DNA of 64,000 nt from Sphingobacteriales bacterium (GCA_027483645.1 JAIXUD010000020.1:62001-126000); one strand, 5' to 3'; shown: positions 25,424 through 34,579, counted from the stretch's first letter. The notes: a model not told the origin generated them from the letters alone. A program made the numbers and translations.

Positions 25424-26593
25424 ATGGCTTTAGTAGCTGAAAGTACCGGCACCATGAACTTTGAGGTAAGCGAAAACCAAAAGATGGTAGCTCAAATGAC
25501 ACGTGACTTCGCCGAGCGCGAGATACGCCCGAACATTATGAAGTGGGATGAGAGCCAAGAGTTTCCCCGCGAGACCTTCCGCAAGATGGGCAAACTAGGC
25601 TTGTTGGGCGTACTAGTGCCTGAAGTATATGGCGGTGCTGGCTTTGGCTACATGGAGTACATTGCAGCCATTGTGGAATTGTCAAAGGTTTGCGGCTCAA
25701 TAGGCTTAAGCATGGCGGCACACAACTCGCTTTGTACCAACCACATTTTGGAGTTTGCCAACGAAGAGCAAAAACAGAAATATCTACCTAAACTAGCCAC
25801 CGGCGAGCATATTGGCGCTTGGGCATTGACCGAGCCTAACACTGGTAGCGATGCCATGCGCATGAAAGTAACCGCCAAGCAAGATGGCGACTATTGGGTG
25901 CTGAACGGTGCCAAACGCTTTATTACCCACGGGATAGCGGGCGACATTGTATTGGTTATTGCCCGTACTGGCGAGCTGCTAGATTCGCACGGTATGACGG
26001 CTTTTATTGTGGAGCGTGGCACCCCAGGCTTATCAGCAGGTAAAAAAGAAGATAAACTAGGCATGCGCGCTAGCGAAACCGCCGAGGTTATTTTTGATGA
26101 TTGCCGTGTGCACAGTAGCCAAGTTTGCGGAAAGGTAGGCGATGGCTTTATACAAGCCATGAAAATTTTGGATGGTGGCCGTATCTCTATCGCTGCCCTT
26201 TCTATCGGTATTGCCAAAGGTGCTTTTGAGGCATCGGTAAAGTATAGCAAAGAGCGCGAGCAGTTTGGCCAGCCTATCTCCAACTTCCAGGCCATTGCCT
26301 TTAAGTTGGCCGATATGGCAACCAAAATCGAGGCTTCGGAACTATTGACCTACCAAGCCGGCGACATGAAAAATCGCAAGCAAAAGATGACCATACAAGG
26401 CGCGATGGCCAAATACTACGCCAGCGAAACGGCTGTAGAAGTAAGCACCGATGCGGTACAGATTTTTGGTGGCTACGGCTACATTAAAGAGTACCCAGCT
26501 GAAAAGTACTACCGCGATAGCAAGCTTTGCACCATAGGTGAAGGCACCAGCGAAATACAGAAACTGGTTATCAGCCGCGAGTTGTTGAAGTAA
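25424..26593 (+). CDS. Acyl-CoA dehydrogenase
   Basis: 389 residues; the annotated start adds about 10 residues before the usual family start at MNFEVSENQ, either could be used. FAD and substrate-binding motifs are present: ALTEPNTGSDA, FITHG, and the C-terminal GEGTSEIQKLVISREL, whose first Glu (about E373) is the position of the catalytic base in short/branched-chain enzymes. Catalyses alpha,beta-dehydrogenation of acyl-CoA with electron transfer flavoprotein as acceptor. Exact chain length not determinable. Ends in a strong hairpin terminator. Confidence 0.93.
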   Translation: MALVAESTGTMNFEVSENQKMVAQMTRDFAEREIRPNIMKWDESQEFPRETFRKMGKLGLLGVLVPEVYGGAGFGYMEYIAAIVELSKVCGSIGLSMAAHNSLCTNHILEFANEEQKQKYLPKLATGEHIGAWALTEPNTGSDAMRMKVTAKQDGDYWVLNGAKRFITHGIAGDIVLVIARTGELLDSHGMTAFIVERGTPGLSAGKKEDKLGMRASETAEVIFDDCRVHSSQVCGKVGDGFIQAMKILDGGRISIAALSIGIAKGAFEASVKYSKEREQFGQPISNFQAIAFKLADMATKIEASELLTYQAGDMKNRKQKMTIQGAMAKYYASETAVEVSTDAVQIFGGYGYIKEYPAEKYYRDSKLCTIGEGTSEIQKLVISRELLK

Positions 26594-26623
26594 ATAGTAA
26601 CCTATATTCGATAAATCAGTACG

Positions 26624-26651
26624 AAAAAGCCCTGCCTGCAGGGCTTTTTTA
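26624..26651 (+). terminator. Intrinsic terminator after acyl-CoA dehydrogenase
   Basis: AAAAAGCCCTG / CAGGGCTTTTTT with a four-base loop, followed by T residues, 31 bp after the stop codon. Confidence 0.9.
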
Positions 26652-26689
26652 TTATGCCTCGAGTGTAACTTCTTGCTTAATTTTATCGT

Positions 26690-26697
26690 TATATTTG
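26690..26697 (+). promoter_or_regulatory. -7 box (TATATTTG) of the coiled-coil gene
   Basis: TATATTTG matches the Bacteroidota -7 consensus, 17 bp before the ATG at 26715. The -33 TTG is not at the usual distance. Confidence 0.4.
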
Positions 26698-26714
26698 TAA
26701 CAAGGGACGTTATT

Positions 26715-26981
26715 ATGAAAGACGAACAACGACTTATTGAAATAATGGCTGAGCTTTTGGCTGAAGTACATGATATGAATGCAGAGCTGAAAGAGCACGG
26801 CAAACTTTTACGTGAACACAGTGACGACCTTAAGGACTTAAAGACACACCAAGCCAAAACTAACGCAGCATTAGGAGAGTTGCGCTTAAGCATACTAAAG
26901 CTTGCCGAAAGGGATTCTAGAATTGAGGATCACGAAAACCGCCTTAAGTTTCTGGAAACGAAAATTTCCAAGGCATCATAA
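26715..26981 (+). CDS. Small coiled-coil protein, unrecognised
   Basis: 88 residues from the ATG at 26715. Almost entirely charged helix with heptad spacing of Leu, Ile and Met (IEIMAELLAEVHDMNAEL, then LREHSDDLKDLKTH, ending LEDHENRLKFLETKISK-like). No signal peptide or membrane segment. It has its own TATATTTG box. Proteins like this are often encoded beside mobile or regulatory genes in Bacteroidota, but nothing in the neighbourhood supports a role. Function unknown. Confidence 0.65.
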   Translation: MKDEQRLIEIMAELLAEVHDMNAELKEHGKLLREHSDDLKDLKTHQAKTNAALGELRLSILKLAERDSRIEDHENRLKFLETKISKAS

Positions 26982-26985
26982 CCAT

Positions 26986-27020
26986 CTTCAAATTTTCAAA
27001 TTATCTAATTTTCAAATTTA
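26986..27020. repeat. Intergenic word repeat, TTCAAATTT family
   Basis: Three copies of TTCAAATT / TTTTCAAATT within 35 bp, filling the convergent gap between the coiled-coil gene and the phosphodiesterase gene. Its right end overlaps the phosphodiesterase stop region. Confidence 0.55.
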
Positions 27021-27884
27021 CCTCCCCTCTTCCTCAATCAACTGCTTCAACCTTTCAGGGTAATTGGTAATAATGCCATCCACGCCTTTGCGCATTAGGT
27101 CTTGCATATCGGCAGTTTCGTTTACCGTCCACACAAAGCATACATAGCCAGCTTGGTGTAGCTTCTTTATGTACTTCGCCCTAGCGAATTTCTTATTGGG
27201 GTTAATGCCTGCTACGCGCCCATTATTGCCAATGCTGTTGCCCCACCGCACTTGGTCGTCATAAGATAGGCCGAACATAGCGCCAGCTATTAGTTGGTAT
27301 ACTGTTACTTGCGTATCAATGGCTATCCAATTCTCCACCACTTCTGGGTGAAAGCTCTGCATCTCGCACCAGCTATAGGCATTGTATTCCTTAATTAGGT
27401 CTAACGTTTTTTGCTCGATGCCCGCATACAAACCTTCAGTGGGGCTTTTTATCTCAATCAACACTTTGGTTTTGCCATTGGCTAGCTCCAGTACTTGTCG
27501 CAAGGTAGGTAGCGGTTCGTTCTTGAAAGCATCGCCATACCAGCTACCGGCATCTAGTTGCTGTAGTTCGGCTAGGGTTTTATCTTGCACGGGGCCTTTG
27601 CCTGTAGTAGTGCGGTCTAGCGTGGCATCATGTATTACTATCACTTCCCCATCTTTGCTGAGGTGTATGTCAAGTTCAATATAGTCCACCCCAATCTCCA
27701 TGGCTTTCTTAAATGCCGAAAGCGTGTTCTCGGGCGCGCTGCCCGATGCGCCCCGGTGGGCTATAATCAATGGTTTCGGGTTCATGGCATCATCGGGTAT
27801 AGGGTCATAAGCGTAAGCTCCCCAGCCAATCAATAGCAGGGCGAGGGGGATAAATAACAATAGCAGCCATTTACGTTTCAACAT
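27018..27884 (-). CDS. Glycerophosphodiester phosphodiesterase
   Basis: 288 residues. One N-terminal hydrophobic segment (about 6-24) anchors or exports it. The GDPD catalytic set is intact: IIAHRGASGSAPENT (H43, R44, E52), YIELDIHL (E70, D72) and VIHDATLDRTT (H85). The family hydrolyses glycerophosphodiesters to glycerol-3-phosphate and an alcohol, with a metal ion in a TIM barrel. The export signal suggests periplasmic scavenging of deacylated phospholipids. Confidence 0.93.
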   Translation of the reverse strand: MLKRKWLLLLFIPLALLLIGWGAYAYDPIPDDAMNPKPLIIAHRGASGSAPENTLSAFKKAMEIGVDYIELDIHLSKDGEVIVIHDATLDRTTTGKGPVQDKTLAELQQLDAGSWYGDAFKNEPLPTLRQVLELANGKTKVLIEIKSPTEGLYAGIEQKTLDLIKEYNAYSWCEMQSFHPEVVENWIAIDTQVTVYQLIAGAMFGLSYDDQVRWGNSIGNNGRVAGINPNKKFARAKYIKKLHQAGYVCFVWTVNETADMQDLMRKGVDGIITNYPERLKQLIEEEGR

Positions 27885-28199
27885 AACATCTAAATTAGCC
27901 TATTGGCAGGTCATGTTTTAGTTTTGCCCATATTAAGTTTAAATTAAGACCAAAATCCCCTTTTTATGCTCAGTAAGCATAAGGCTAAGCGATGCCACTT
28001 GGAGAATTTGCCCTTTTCTATTAAACAAGCAGGGCACAGCGAATGGCGTAGAGGACGGTTAATGCCATTCAACTCATTGATGGCCGGCTACACTTCACTA
28101 TTGTAATACGAGGTGTGGTGGGCATGTAGACACAAAAATCGACATCAACTCCCCAATTATCAGTATCTTTGCATAGTTAATAAACCAAATAATAACTCC
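27885..28199. other. 315-bp divergent intergenic region
   Basis: Lies between the GDPD gene and the coiled-coil secreted protein gene. I see only a short hairpin, TATGCTCAGTAAGCATA near 27966, and the -7 box at 28164. No ORF and no tRNA. Confidence 0.4.
28164..28171 (+). promoter_or_regulatory. -7 box (TATCTTTG) of the secreted coiled-coil gene
   Basis: TATCTTTG followed by CATAG, 29 bp before the ATG at 28200. It is a perfect TAnnTTTG match; no clear TTG at -33. Confidence 0.5.
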
Positions 28200-29087
28200 A
28201 TGAAAACACTATACATTGTAGCCCTATTGCTGCTCAACACAAGTTTCCTTTTCAGCCAAAATGCCATTAAAGTAGCCGGAGTAACCCGCAGCATGAGCCA
28301 AGGCGAGCAGCCGGGCTTTGCAGTTACGCTACCGAAAGCAGATGTAAAATTAGTGGAAACGGCTTGGGCAAGCGCAGTGCAGGGCAAGAGCAAAAGTAAA
28401 GCCGCTAAAGCGAACAACGAATGGGTGATAACCAAAACCCTGTTGCCACAAATAACCCAAGATACTTTGGATGTGTATGCCCGCACCATAGCCACTACCG
28501 AAGGCGTAGTGCTAGAAGTGTTCTTTAAAGATGCTACTGGTTTTATTAATGCAGAGCGCACCATGGCATACCCGCAAGCCGAAAAGTTTGTGTACGATTT
28601 TGCTTTGAAACAGCACAAAACCACTGTACAGAACCAAGTAAGGGCTGCCGAAGAGTTGTTGAAATCTTTTGAGAAAGAAAGCGCTTCCCTATCTAAAGAA
28701 TTGGAGAAACTAAACTCAGGTGTTACCAAAAATACGATGGGTGTAAATGACAACACCAATGCAATAGCCACCAACGACTCTGACCAAAATCGGGTGCGCC
28801 AACAGATACAGGCCCAAAAGCAAAAAGTATTGGATGCCGCCAAGCTATCGCCAGAAGCTAAAAAAGCAGAAGAGAAAAACCTGAAAACGCTTGAAAAAGA
28901 ACTGAAAAGCTTAATGAAAGCCAAAGAGAAGCTGCTGCAAAAGAACGTAAAGAGCAACTCAGGTATAAGGGATGCTAACCAAGAAATCAAGAATAAAGAA
29001 GTAGAGATTGAAAACAAGCAGAAGCAGATTGCTGCTCAGAAAGGCAAGATTAAAGAACTGCAAGATGAGCTGACTAGCTTGAAGTAA
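28200..29087 (+). CDS. Secreted coiled-coil protein, unrecognised
   Basis: 295 residues from the ATG at 28200 (MKTLYIVALLLLNTSFLFSQ), which gives a clean signal peptide; the longer reading from 28113 is spurious. Residues about 20-135 look like a small strand-rich domain (IKVAGVTRSMSQGEQPGFAVTL). Residues about 145-295 are a long charged coiled coil, rich in Lys, Glu and Gln, of the form found in periplasmic structural proteins. No known domain recognised. The downstream acetyltransferase ATG follows 6 bp later. Confidence 0.75.
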   Translation: MKTLYIVALLLLNTSFLFSQNAIKVAGVTRSMSQGEQPGFAVTLPKADVKLVETAWASAVQGKSKSKAAKANNEWVITKTLLPQITQDTLDVYARTIATTEGVVLEVFFKDATGFINAERTMAYPQAEKFVYDFALKQHKTTVQNQVRAAEELLKSFEKESASLSKELEKLNSGVTKNTMGVNDNTNAIATNDSDQNRVRQQIQAQKQKVLDAAKLSPEAKKAEEKNLKTLEKELKSLMKAKEKLLQKNVKSNSGIRDANQEIKNKEVEIENKQKQIAAQKGKIKELQDELTSLK

Positions 29088-29093
29088 TAATTG

Positions 29094-29630
29094 ATGCTGT
29101 CGCTAAACTTCCATCCATTCCCCGTACTGCGCACTGAGCGATTGGTGTTGAGGCAACTGGTAACGGCAGATGCAGCAGCCATGCAAACACTTAGGAGTGG
29201 GGAGGGGCTGAAATACCTCCCCCACTTAACTGAGAAAAGCCTAGCGGAGCACGCCGCTTGGATTGACATGGTGAACGGCCAAATTGCCCGAAATGAAACC
29301 TTGCAATGGGCCATTACCCTCAAAAATCAGCCAGAAGAACTAAAAGGCACCCTCTGCCTGTGGAATATTGATGCCGCTGCCAAGCGCGGCGAAATAGGCT
29401 ATCACTTGGCTATTGACCTCCATCGCCAAGGCATTATGCACGAGGCTTTAATAGCGGTAATGGACCTTAGCAAACAAATAGGCCTCAATTCCTTGGAGGC
29501 TTTTACCATGCCTTACAACGACCCCTCGCTGCTACTATTGAAGAAACTAGGCTTCGTGCATGACCCAGCTGCCGAAATTCGGGAAGCTAAAGTGCTGAAC
29601 GGAAATGTGGTTTATTCTCGCGCTATCTAA
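29094..29630 (+). CDS. GNAT N-acetyltransferase, RimJ/RimL type
   Basis: 178 residues from the ATG at 29094. Starts with the RimJ-like LRTERLVLRQLVTADAAAM. The acetyl-CoA region is GEIGYHLAIDLHRQGIMHEALIAVMDL, where the Q/R-x-x-G-x-A loop appears as RQGIMHEA, and the late AFTMPYNDPSLLLLKKLGF matches the N-x-x-S-x2-L-x-KLGF motif. Acceptor unknown: ribosomal protein N-terminus, amino acid or antibiotic are all possible in this family. Close behind the secreted coiled-coil gene. Confidence 0.87.
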   Translation: MLSLNFHPFPVLRTERLVLRQLVTADAAAMQTLRSGEGLKYLPHLTEKSLAEHAAWIDMVNGQIARNETLQWAITLKNQPEELKGTLCLWNIDAAAKRGEIGYHLAIDLHRQGIMHEALIAVMDLSKQIGLNSLEAFTMPYNDPSLLLLKKLGFVHDPAAEIREAKVLNGNVVYSRAI

Positions 29631-29670
29631 TTGCTTCCGTGCTTTAAAAGCAAAGCCGTAATTTCACCGA

Positions 29671-30843
29671 ATGGAGACCAACTATATAGCAAAAACCCTT
29701 TTCGGACTGGAGGAAGTGCTTGCAGTAGAGCTGCGCAACATAGGCGCTAGCAATGTGGAGCCGCATAACCGTGCCGTGGGCTTTAGTGGCGATAAGGCGA
29801 TGCTCTACAAAGCCAACCTATGGCTGCGCACCGCTACCCGCATATTGGCACCCATACACACCACCAGTGCCCGAAATGATGAGGGTTTGTACAAGGCTGC
29901 CTTGGAGGTGGATTGGGGCAAATACCTCAGCCTAGATCAAACTTTTGCCATACATAGCTCCATCAATTCCACGCTATTTAACCACACGCTGTTTGTAGCG
30001 CAGAAGGTGAAAGATGCCATTGCCGACCAGTTTCGCAAACGCCTCGGCCAGCGCCCGAGCGTGAACACCGATAACCCAGATGTGACCATACAGGTACACA
30101 TTTTTAATGATCAGGTAACCTTCTTTTTGGATAGCTCTGGCGAAAGCTTGCACAAGCGCGGGTATAAAGTAGCCATATTTAAAGCACCCCTGAGCGAATG
30201 CTTGGCAGCGGGCATGATATTGCTAAGCGGCTGGGACCAAAAACAACCCCTTTACGACCCCATGTGCGGCTCTGGCACCCTACTTACCGAAGCCGCATTG
30301 ATAGCCCGAAACATAGCACCGGGCCTATACCGTGATGACTTTGGCTTTACCCATTGGCCCGATTTCGATAAGGCCCTTTTTATACAGTTGCAAAAGGAAG
30401 CCCGTGCACAAGAGCGCGAGAATGACGTGGAAATTTTCGGCTCCGATGTATCGATGCAGGCACTTGATGAAACCCGCCAAAACCTAGAGAGTGCAGAGCT
30501 GGAAGATGCCGTAAGCCTGAAGCAAGTAGCCTTTGAGCAAAACCCCACTGCGCCAGCCCCAAGCGGTATGATGATTATCAACCCACCTTATGGCGACCGT
30601 ATCGAAAAAGAAGATATGGTAGGCTTCTACAAATCCATTGGCGATACCCTCAAGAAAAATTACAGCGGCTGGCAGGCATGGGTACTGAGCGCCAACCTAG
30701 ATGCCCTAAAACATGTTGGCTTGCGTCCATCGCGCAAAATACCGCTATTTAATGGTCCGCTTGAGTGCCGCTTTAATAGGTTTGACCTGTATTCTGGCAG
30801 TAAGAAAGATATGTATGCTAACAAAGAGCCAAATGCAGAATAA
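29671..30843 (+). CDS. RlmL-type 23S rRNA (guanine-N2) methyltransferase with THUMP domain
   Basis: 390 residues. The N-terminal part is a ferredoxin-like plus THUMP region (to about 155; starts NYIAKTLFGLEEVLAVEL). The catalytic part has DPMCGSGTLLTEAALIARNIAPG (about 196-218), GSDVSMQALDETRQN and the N-methyltransferase motif NPPYGDRIE (about 304-312). This is the RlmL-N/YpsC/YcbY-N family, which makes m2G in 23S rRNA; the RlmK half of E. coli RlmKL is absent, as in most Bacteroidota. Target guanine is inferred from the family. Confidence 0.9.
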   Translation: METNYIAKTLFGLEEVLAVELRNIGASNVEPHNRAVGFSGDKAMLYKANLWLRTATRILAPIHTTSARNDEGLYKAALEVDWGKYLSLDQTFAIHSSINSTLFNHTLFVAQKVKDAIADQFRKRLGQRPSVNTDNPDVTIQVHIFNDQVTFFLDSSGESLHKRGYKVAIFKAPLSECLAAGMILLSGWDQKQPLYDPMCGSGTLLTEAALIARNIAPGLYRDDFGFTHWPDFDKALFIQLQKEARAQERENDVEIFGSDVSMQALDETRQNLESAELEDAVSLKQVAFEQNPTAPAPSGMMIINPPYGDRIEKEDMVGFYKSIGDTLKKNYSGWQAWVLSANLDALKHVGLRPSRKIPLFNGPLECRFNRFDLYSGSKKDMYANKEPNAE

Positions 30844-30885
30844 AGGTTATGTCTTAACTTTCGGGTTAATGAGAACAATCAACCC

Positions 30886-31911
30886 ATGAAGAAAATAGTC
30901 ATCCATCGTGCGGGCAGTTTCGACCAACTGAAAGTGGAAGAGCACCCCGACTTAAAGCCCGCAACAGGCGAGATAAAAGTGACCATGCACGCCATCGGTA
31001 TCAACTATGCCGATGTGGTTATCCGCTGGGGATTGTATAAATCTGCCAAAGAGTTTGTGGGCTGGCCCATTACACCTGGCTTTGAGTTTTCGGGTATGGT
31101 GGCAGAGGTGGGTACTGGTACTACTGGCTTTGAAGTGGGGCAACAGGTGTTCGGTATTAGCCTTTTCAACAGCTATGCTACCGAGATTTGTGTAAAGCCC
31201 GATCAGCTCTATCACTTGCCCAGTAACATGACGCTGGAAGAAGCCGCGGGTTTCCCGGCCGTCTATATGACAGCGTATCACGCCCTGTTGCAGTTGGCCA
31301 TCATCCGCCCTACGGACAAAACCATCGTGCACTCCGCGGCAGGCGGCGTGGGCAGTGCGCTGTTGCAACTATGTAGAATTAAAGGCATCGAAACCATTGG
31401 CGTGGTGGGCAGCACCCACAAAATAGCCCGTGCCAAGGAAATGGGCGCCACGCATGTAATCGATAAAAGCACGCAAGACCTCTGGCCGACTATCAAGCAA
31501 ATCTACCCCACTGGCCCTGATGTAATCTTTGATGCCAACGGCGGGGAAAGCCTGCAAAAGGGTTGGGATATACTGAGCCGGGGCGGCAAGATGGTATCGT
31601 ACGGCACTCATACCATACTGCCCAAAGAAAGCGGGCACATCAATTACCTAAAGCTGGCGACGGCTTGGCTGAAGGCACCGCGGTTCAACTCCCTCAACAT
31701 GAACCAGCGCAGCATCATCACCTTCAATCTCAGCTTTATGTTCGATAGAAAAGACTTGCTGAAAGAAGCCATGGACGACCTTATTGGTTGGATTGATACC
31801 GGCGAAATACAACCGCTGGCAGTAACTACTTATGCTTTCGAGGATGTTGCCCAAGCGCATAGAGATTTACAATCGGGCAAGACGATGGGGAAGCTGGTGT
31901 TGGTGGTGTGA
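30886..31911 (+). CDS. Zinc-independent NADPH:quinone reductase-type MDR protein
   Basis: 341 residues of the medium-chain dehydrogenase/reductase fold without structural-zinc cysteines. GroES-like N-terminal half with GINYADVVIRWG and PGFEFSGMVAEVG. Rossmann half with VHSAAGGVGSALLQLCRIKG (AxxGxxG cofactor loop), DVIFDANGGESLQKG. This resembles VAT-1/quinone oxidoreductase branches that use NADPH. Substrate not determinable. Starts 42 bp after the RlmL-type gene; TAACTTTC in that gap is one mismatch from the -7 consensus. Confidence 0.86.
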   Translation: MKKIVIHRAGSFDQLKVEEHPDLKPATGEIKVTMHAIGINYADVVIRWGLYKSAKEFVGWPITPGFEFSGMVAEVGTGTTGFEVGQQVFGISLFNSYATEICVKPDQLYHLPSNMTLEEAAGFPAVYMTAYHALLQLAIIRPTDKTIVHSAAGGVGSALLQLCRIKGIETIGVVGSTHKIARAKEMGATHVIDKSTQDLWPTIKQIYPTGPDVIFDANGGESLQKGWDILSRGGKMVSYGTHTILPKESGHINYLKLATAWLKAPRFNSLNMNQRSIITFNLSFMFDRKDLLKEAMDDLIGWIDTGEIQPLAVTTYAFEDVAQAHRDLQSGKTMGKLVLVV

Positions 31912-32061
31912 GGTTCTTAGCTATTACTATACTATATACCTTTATTACGAGCAATTACCAGTTTCAAGTTCTCACCCCAAAAAGGAAGATTCCCAATCCG
32001 CACTTCCAACTTCACATTTTTTAATCTCATCCATTATTCCGCATTGTATCTTCATCCAAAA

Positions 32062-32520
32062 TCAACTAACCACAACACGTTTCAACATCCCCACATGCGG
32101 AATATCATCTTCCAAGTAGCGCTCGGTAACAATCTCAAAGCCTAGGTTTTTGTAGAACACCTCCAGATAGCATTGCGCCGAAATGCGAATGGGCACCTCG
32201 CCATAAATATCGTAAATACAGTCCATCGCCACCCGCATCAATTCCTTTCCTAAACCCGTGCGCCTTGCGCTTGATGCCGTTACCACCCTACCGATGGCCA
32301 CTTCGGGGTAACTTATGCCGGGTTTTACGATGCGGGCGTAGGCAAGTACTTCACCATTACCCTCTGCCCATACATGAAAACACTGCTGGTCTTTGCCATC
32401 GGCATCCAAATAGGCGCACGCTTGCTCCACCACAAAAACGGCTTGCCGCAGGGCGACAATATGGTATAATTGCGTAGCGCTCAATTGCTCAAAAGGTAGG
32501 CAATGCCAGTTTAGTTGCAT
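32062..32520 (-). CDS. elaA: ElaA family GNAT acetyltransferase
   Basis: 152 residues, the ElaA length. Diagnostic start: W-x-C-x2-FEQLSATQLYHIVALRQAVFVVEQACAYLDADG (family motif ALRxxVFVVEQxCxYxDxDG). Acetyl-CoA site at IGRVVTASSARRTGLGKELM with RTGLGKEL as the pyrophosphate-binding loop, and the C-terminal YKNLGFE segment. Substrate of ElaA unknown. Reads divergently from pckA across a repeat-filled gap. Confidence 0.93.
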   Translation of the reverse strand: MQLNWHCLPFEQLSATQLYHIVALRQAVFVVEQACAYLDADGKDQQCFHVWAEGNGEVLAYARIVKPGISYPEVAIGRVVTASSARRTGLGKELMRVAMDCIYDIYGEVPIRISAQCYLEVFYKNLGFEIVTERYLEDDIPHVGMLKRVVVS

Positions 32521-32548
32521 GGTTATTGGTTACTGGTTAATTGGTTGT
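32521..32548. repeat. Intergenic word repeat, GGTTATTGG family
   Basis: Tandem GGTTATTGGTTACTGGTTAATTGGTT words abutting the elaA start. The complementary arrangement occurs at 32723-32790, so the two could pair across the gap. Confidence 0.55.
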
Positions 32549-32570
32549 GTCACCATTCTTTTCCATCATT

Positions 32571-32598
32571 TTTTTAATCCAATGAATCCTTTAATCTG
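32571..32598. repeat. 28-bp intergenic repeat, copy 1
   Basis: The 28 bases from TTTTTAATCCAATGAATCC to TTAATCTG are identical to 56698-56725. Both copies lie in gaps upstream of plus-strand genes with TAACTTTG boxes. Confidence 0.75.
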
Positions 32599-32722
32599 GC
32601 TAATCCAAATTCAGACAACTGCTAAAATGCAGGCAATGCGATTGCATGGTGGTTGTTTACAGGATGAAAGATAAAGGATTTATACAGGGATATGCACCCT
32701 CACTATCATCCGCACTAGCAAA

Positions 32723-32790
32723 ATCCAATAACCAGTTACCAATAACTTAACACAAACTAATCAACCAATTATCAATTAACCAATCAACAA
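32723..32790. repeat. Intergenic word repeat, complement of the GGTTATTGG family
   Basis: Words such as CCAATAACCAGTTACCAATAAC and AACCAATTATCAATTAACCAATC. The first matches the complement of 32521-32543 with only small gaps. The stretch ends 7 bp before the pckA -7 box. Confidence 0.55.
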
Positions 32791-32797
32791 AAATACC

Positions 32798-32805
32798 TAA
32801 CTTTG
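32798..32805 (+). promoter_or_regulatory. -7 box (TAACTTTG) of pckA
   Basis: TAACTTTG followed by CG, 17 bp before the ATG at 32823. There is no TTG in the -33 position; repeat sequence occupies it. Confidence 0.5.
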
Positions 32806-32822
32806 CGCTCTTTATTGATAGT

Positions 32823-34454
32823 ATGAAACCCCTGTACCGTATGCAACATGTAGGTATTCAGAACGAAAAAGCCGGTTTGGCTTCTGTTGGATTGAAGAAT
32901 ATAAAAACGGCGTATTGGAACCTGAGCCCTGCTGAGCTTACCCAGCACAGCCTCGACCAGAACGAAGGTGTATTGGCCGATAGCGGTGCCTTGGTTATCG
33001 ACACCGGTAAATTTACCGGCCGATCGCCTAAGGACAAATACTGTGTAAAAGACAGCACTACCGAAAACAGCGTAAACTGGGGCGAGGTGAACATTCCCAT
33101 AGCACCGGAATACTTTGACGCCCTGCAAGCCAAAATTGCCGACTACCTGGATGGCAAGGATATATACGTGCGCGACGGCTATGTTTGCGCCCACCCAGAA
33201 TACCGCATGAACCTGCGCGTAATTTCTGAAAAACCTTGGCAAAGCTTGTTTGCCTACAACATGTTTCTACGCCCTGAAGGCGAGGAGCTGAAAACCATTG
33301 AGCCAGAATGGACCGTATTGTGCGCTAGCGGCTTTAAGGCTACCCCTATCGTGGATGGCGTAAAGGCGGAAAACTTCGCCATTGTTAACTTCACCAAGAA
33401 GATGATTATTATTGGTGGCACCGGCTACACCGGCGAAATCAAGAAAGGCATTTTTACCGTACTCAACTACGTATTGCCACACGATAAGGGCGTACTGAGC
33501 ATGCACTGCTCGGCAAACATTGGCAAAGACGGCGACACCGCCATCTTCTTTGGCCTAAGCGGCACCGGCAAAACCACCCTTAGTGCCGACCCTAACCGTG
33601 GCCTGATTGGCGATGACGAGCACGGTTGGAGCGAGGATAGCGTGTTCAACTTTGAAGGTGGTTGCTACGCTAAAGCCATCGACCTAAGTGCCGAGAAGGA
33701 GCCACAGATTTTTGCGGCCATCCGCCCAGGCGCCTTGGTGGAGAACACTACCTTCTTCCCTGGCACTAAAGAAATAAACTTTGCCGACGGCAGCCGCACC
33801 GAGAACACCCGCGTGAGCTACCCGCTTACCTTTATTGATAATGCCGTGGAGCCATCTTACGGCGGCATCCCGAAGAACATTTTCTTCCTTACTGCAGATG
33901 CGTTTGGCGTATTGCCCCCCATCAGCAAGCTTACCCCTGGCCAGGCCATGTTCCACTTTATTAGCGGCTATACCGCCAAAGTAGCCGGTACCGAAGCGGG
34001 CATCAACGAGCCGAAAACCACCTTTAGCGCTTGCTTTGGCGCGGTTTTCCTACCGTTGCACCCTACCAAATACGCCGAGATGCTAGGCGAGAAAATGCGC
34101 AAGCACGAAGTAACCGTTTGGTTGATAAACACCGGCTGGACCGGCGGCCCCTACGGAGTAGGCACCCGCATGAAGCTAAGCTACACCCGCGCCATGATTA
34201 CCGCTGCCCTTAACGGCGAGCTGGACGGTGTGGAGTTTGAGCAGCACAGCGTATTCGGTCTGGCCATGCCTAAAACCTGCCCCAATGTACCAAGCGAAGT
34301 ACTAAGCCCACGCGGTGCTTGGGCCAGCAAAGAAACCTACGACCAAAAAGCCAACGAACTGGCCGAAGAATTCAACAAGAACTTCGCCAAGTACGCCGAC
34401 AAAGCCAATGATGAGATTTTAGCGGGCGCGCCTAAGCCGGCGGTGATTAGCTAA
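32823..34454 (+). CDS. pckA: Phosphoenolpyruvate carboxykinase (ATP)
   Basis: 543 residues, the size of ATP-type PEPCK. The kinase P-loop is GLSGTGKTTLSADP (about 244-257), followed by LIGDDEHGW with the metal ligand Asp; FTGRSPKDKY lies near the N-terminus and IHDNAVEPSYGG-like substrate loop residues follow. Converts oxaloacetate and ATP to phosphoenolpyruvate, CO2 and ADP, the entry to gluconeogenesis in the cytosol. Followed by a strong intrinsic terminator. Confidence 0.98.
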   Translation: MKPLYRMQHVGIQNEKAGLASVGLKNIKTAYWNLSPAELTQHSLDQNEGVLADSGALVIDTGKFTGRSPKDKYCVKDSTTENSVNWGEVNIPIAPEYFDALQAKIADYLDGKDIYVRDGYVCAHPEYRMNLRVISEKPWQSLFAYNMFLRPEGEELKTIEPEWTVLCASGFKATPIVDGVKAENFAIVNFTKKMIIIGGTGYTGEIKKGIFTVLNYVLPHDKGVLSMHCSANIGKDGDTAIFFGLSGTGKTTLSADPNRGLIGDDEHGWSEDSVFNFEGGCYAKAIDLSAEKEPQIFAAIRPGALVENTTFFPGTKEINFADGSRTENTRVSYPLTFIDNAVEPSYGGIPKNIFFLTADAFGVLPPISKLTPGQAMFHFISGYTAKVAGTEAGINEPKTTFSACFGAVFLPLHPTKYAEMLGEKMRKHEVTVWLINTGWTGGPYGVGTRMKLSYTRAMITAALNGELDGVEFEQHSVFGLAMPKTCPNVPSEVLSPRGAWASKETYDQKANELAEEFNKNFAKYADKANDEILAGAPKPAVIS

Positions 34455-34477
34455 ACTTCGTTTAGGTTATTGATATA

Positions 34478-34515
34478 GAAAAGCCGCAATACCGAGAGGC
34501 GTTGCGGCTTTTTTC
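34478..34515 (+). terminator. Intrinsic terminator after pckA
   Basis: AAAAGCCGCAA (34479-34489) pairs with TTGCGGCTTTT (34502-34512) around a 12-base loop and is followed by further T residues. Confidence 0.9.
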
Positions 34516-34579
34516 GTGTGGAAAATTAGCTAAATCAAACCACTTAAAGTATACAACAAAACCCACCCAATTACAGCCA

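Larger units (their letters stand above)
32521..32822. other. 302-bp divergent region between elaA and pckA
   Basis: Contains the GGTTATTGG repeats, the 28-bp repeat, and the pckA -7 box at 32798-32805. No ORF is supported. Confidence 0.5.

Noticed and set aside
28160-29017. Minus-strand ORF of 285 codons opposite the secreted coiled-coil gene
   Set aside because: Arises from the Lys/Glu-rich coiled-coil codons; the plus-strand gene has a clear signal peptide and promoter.
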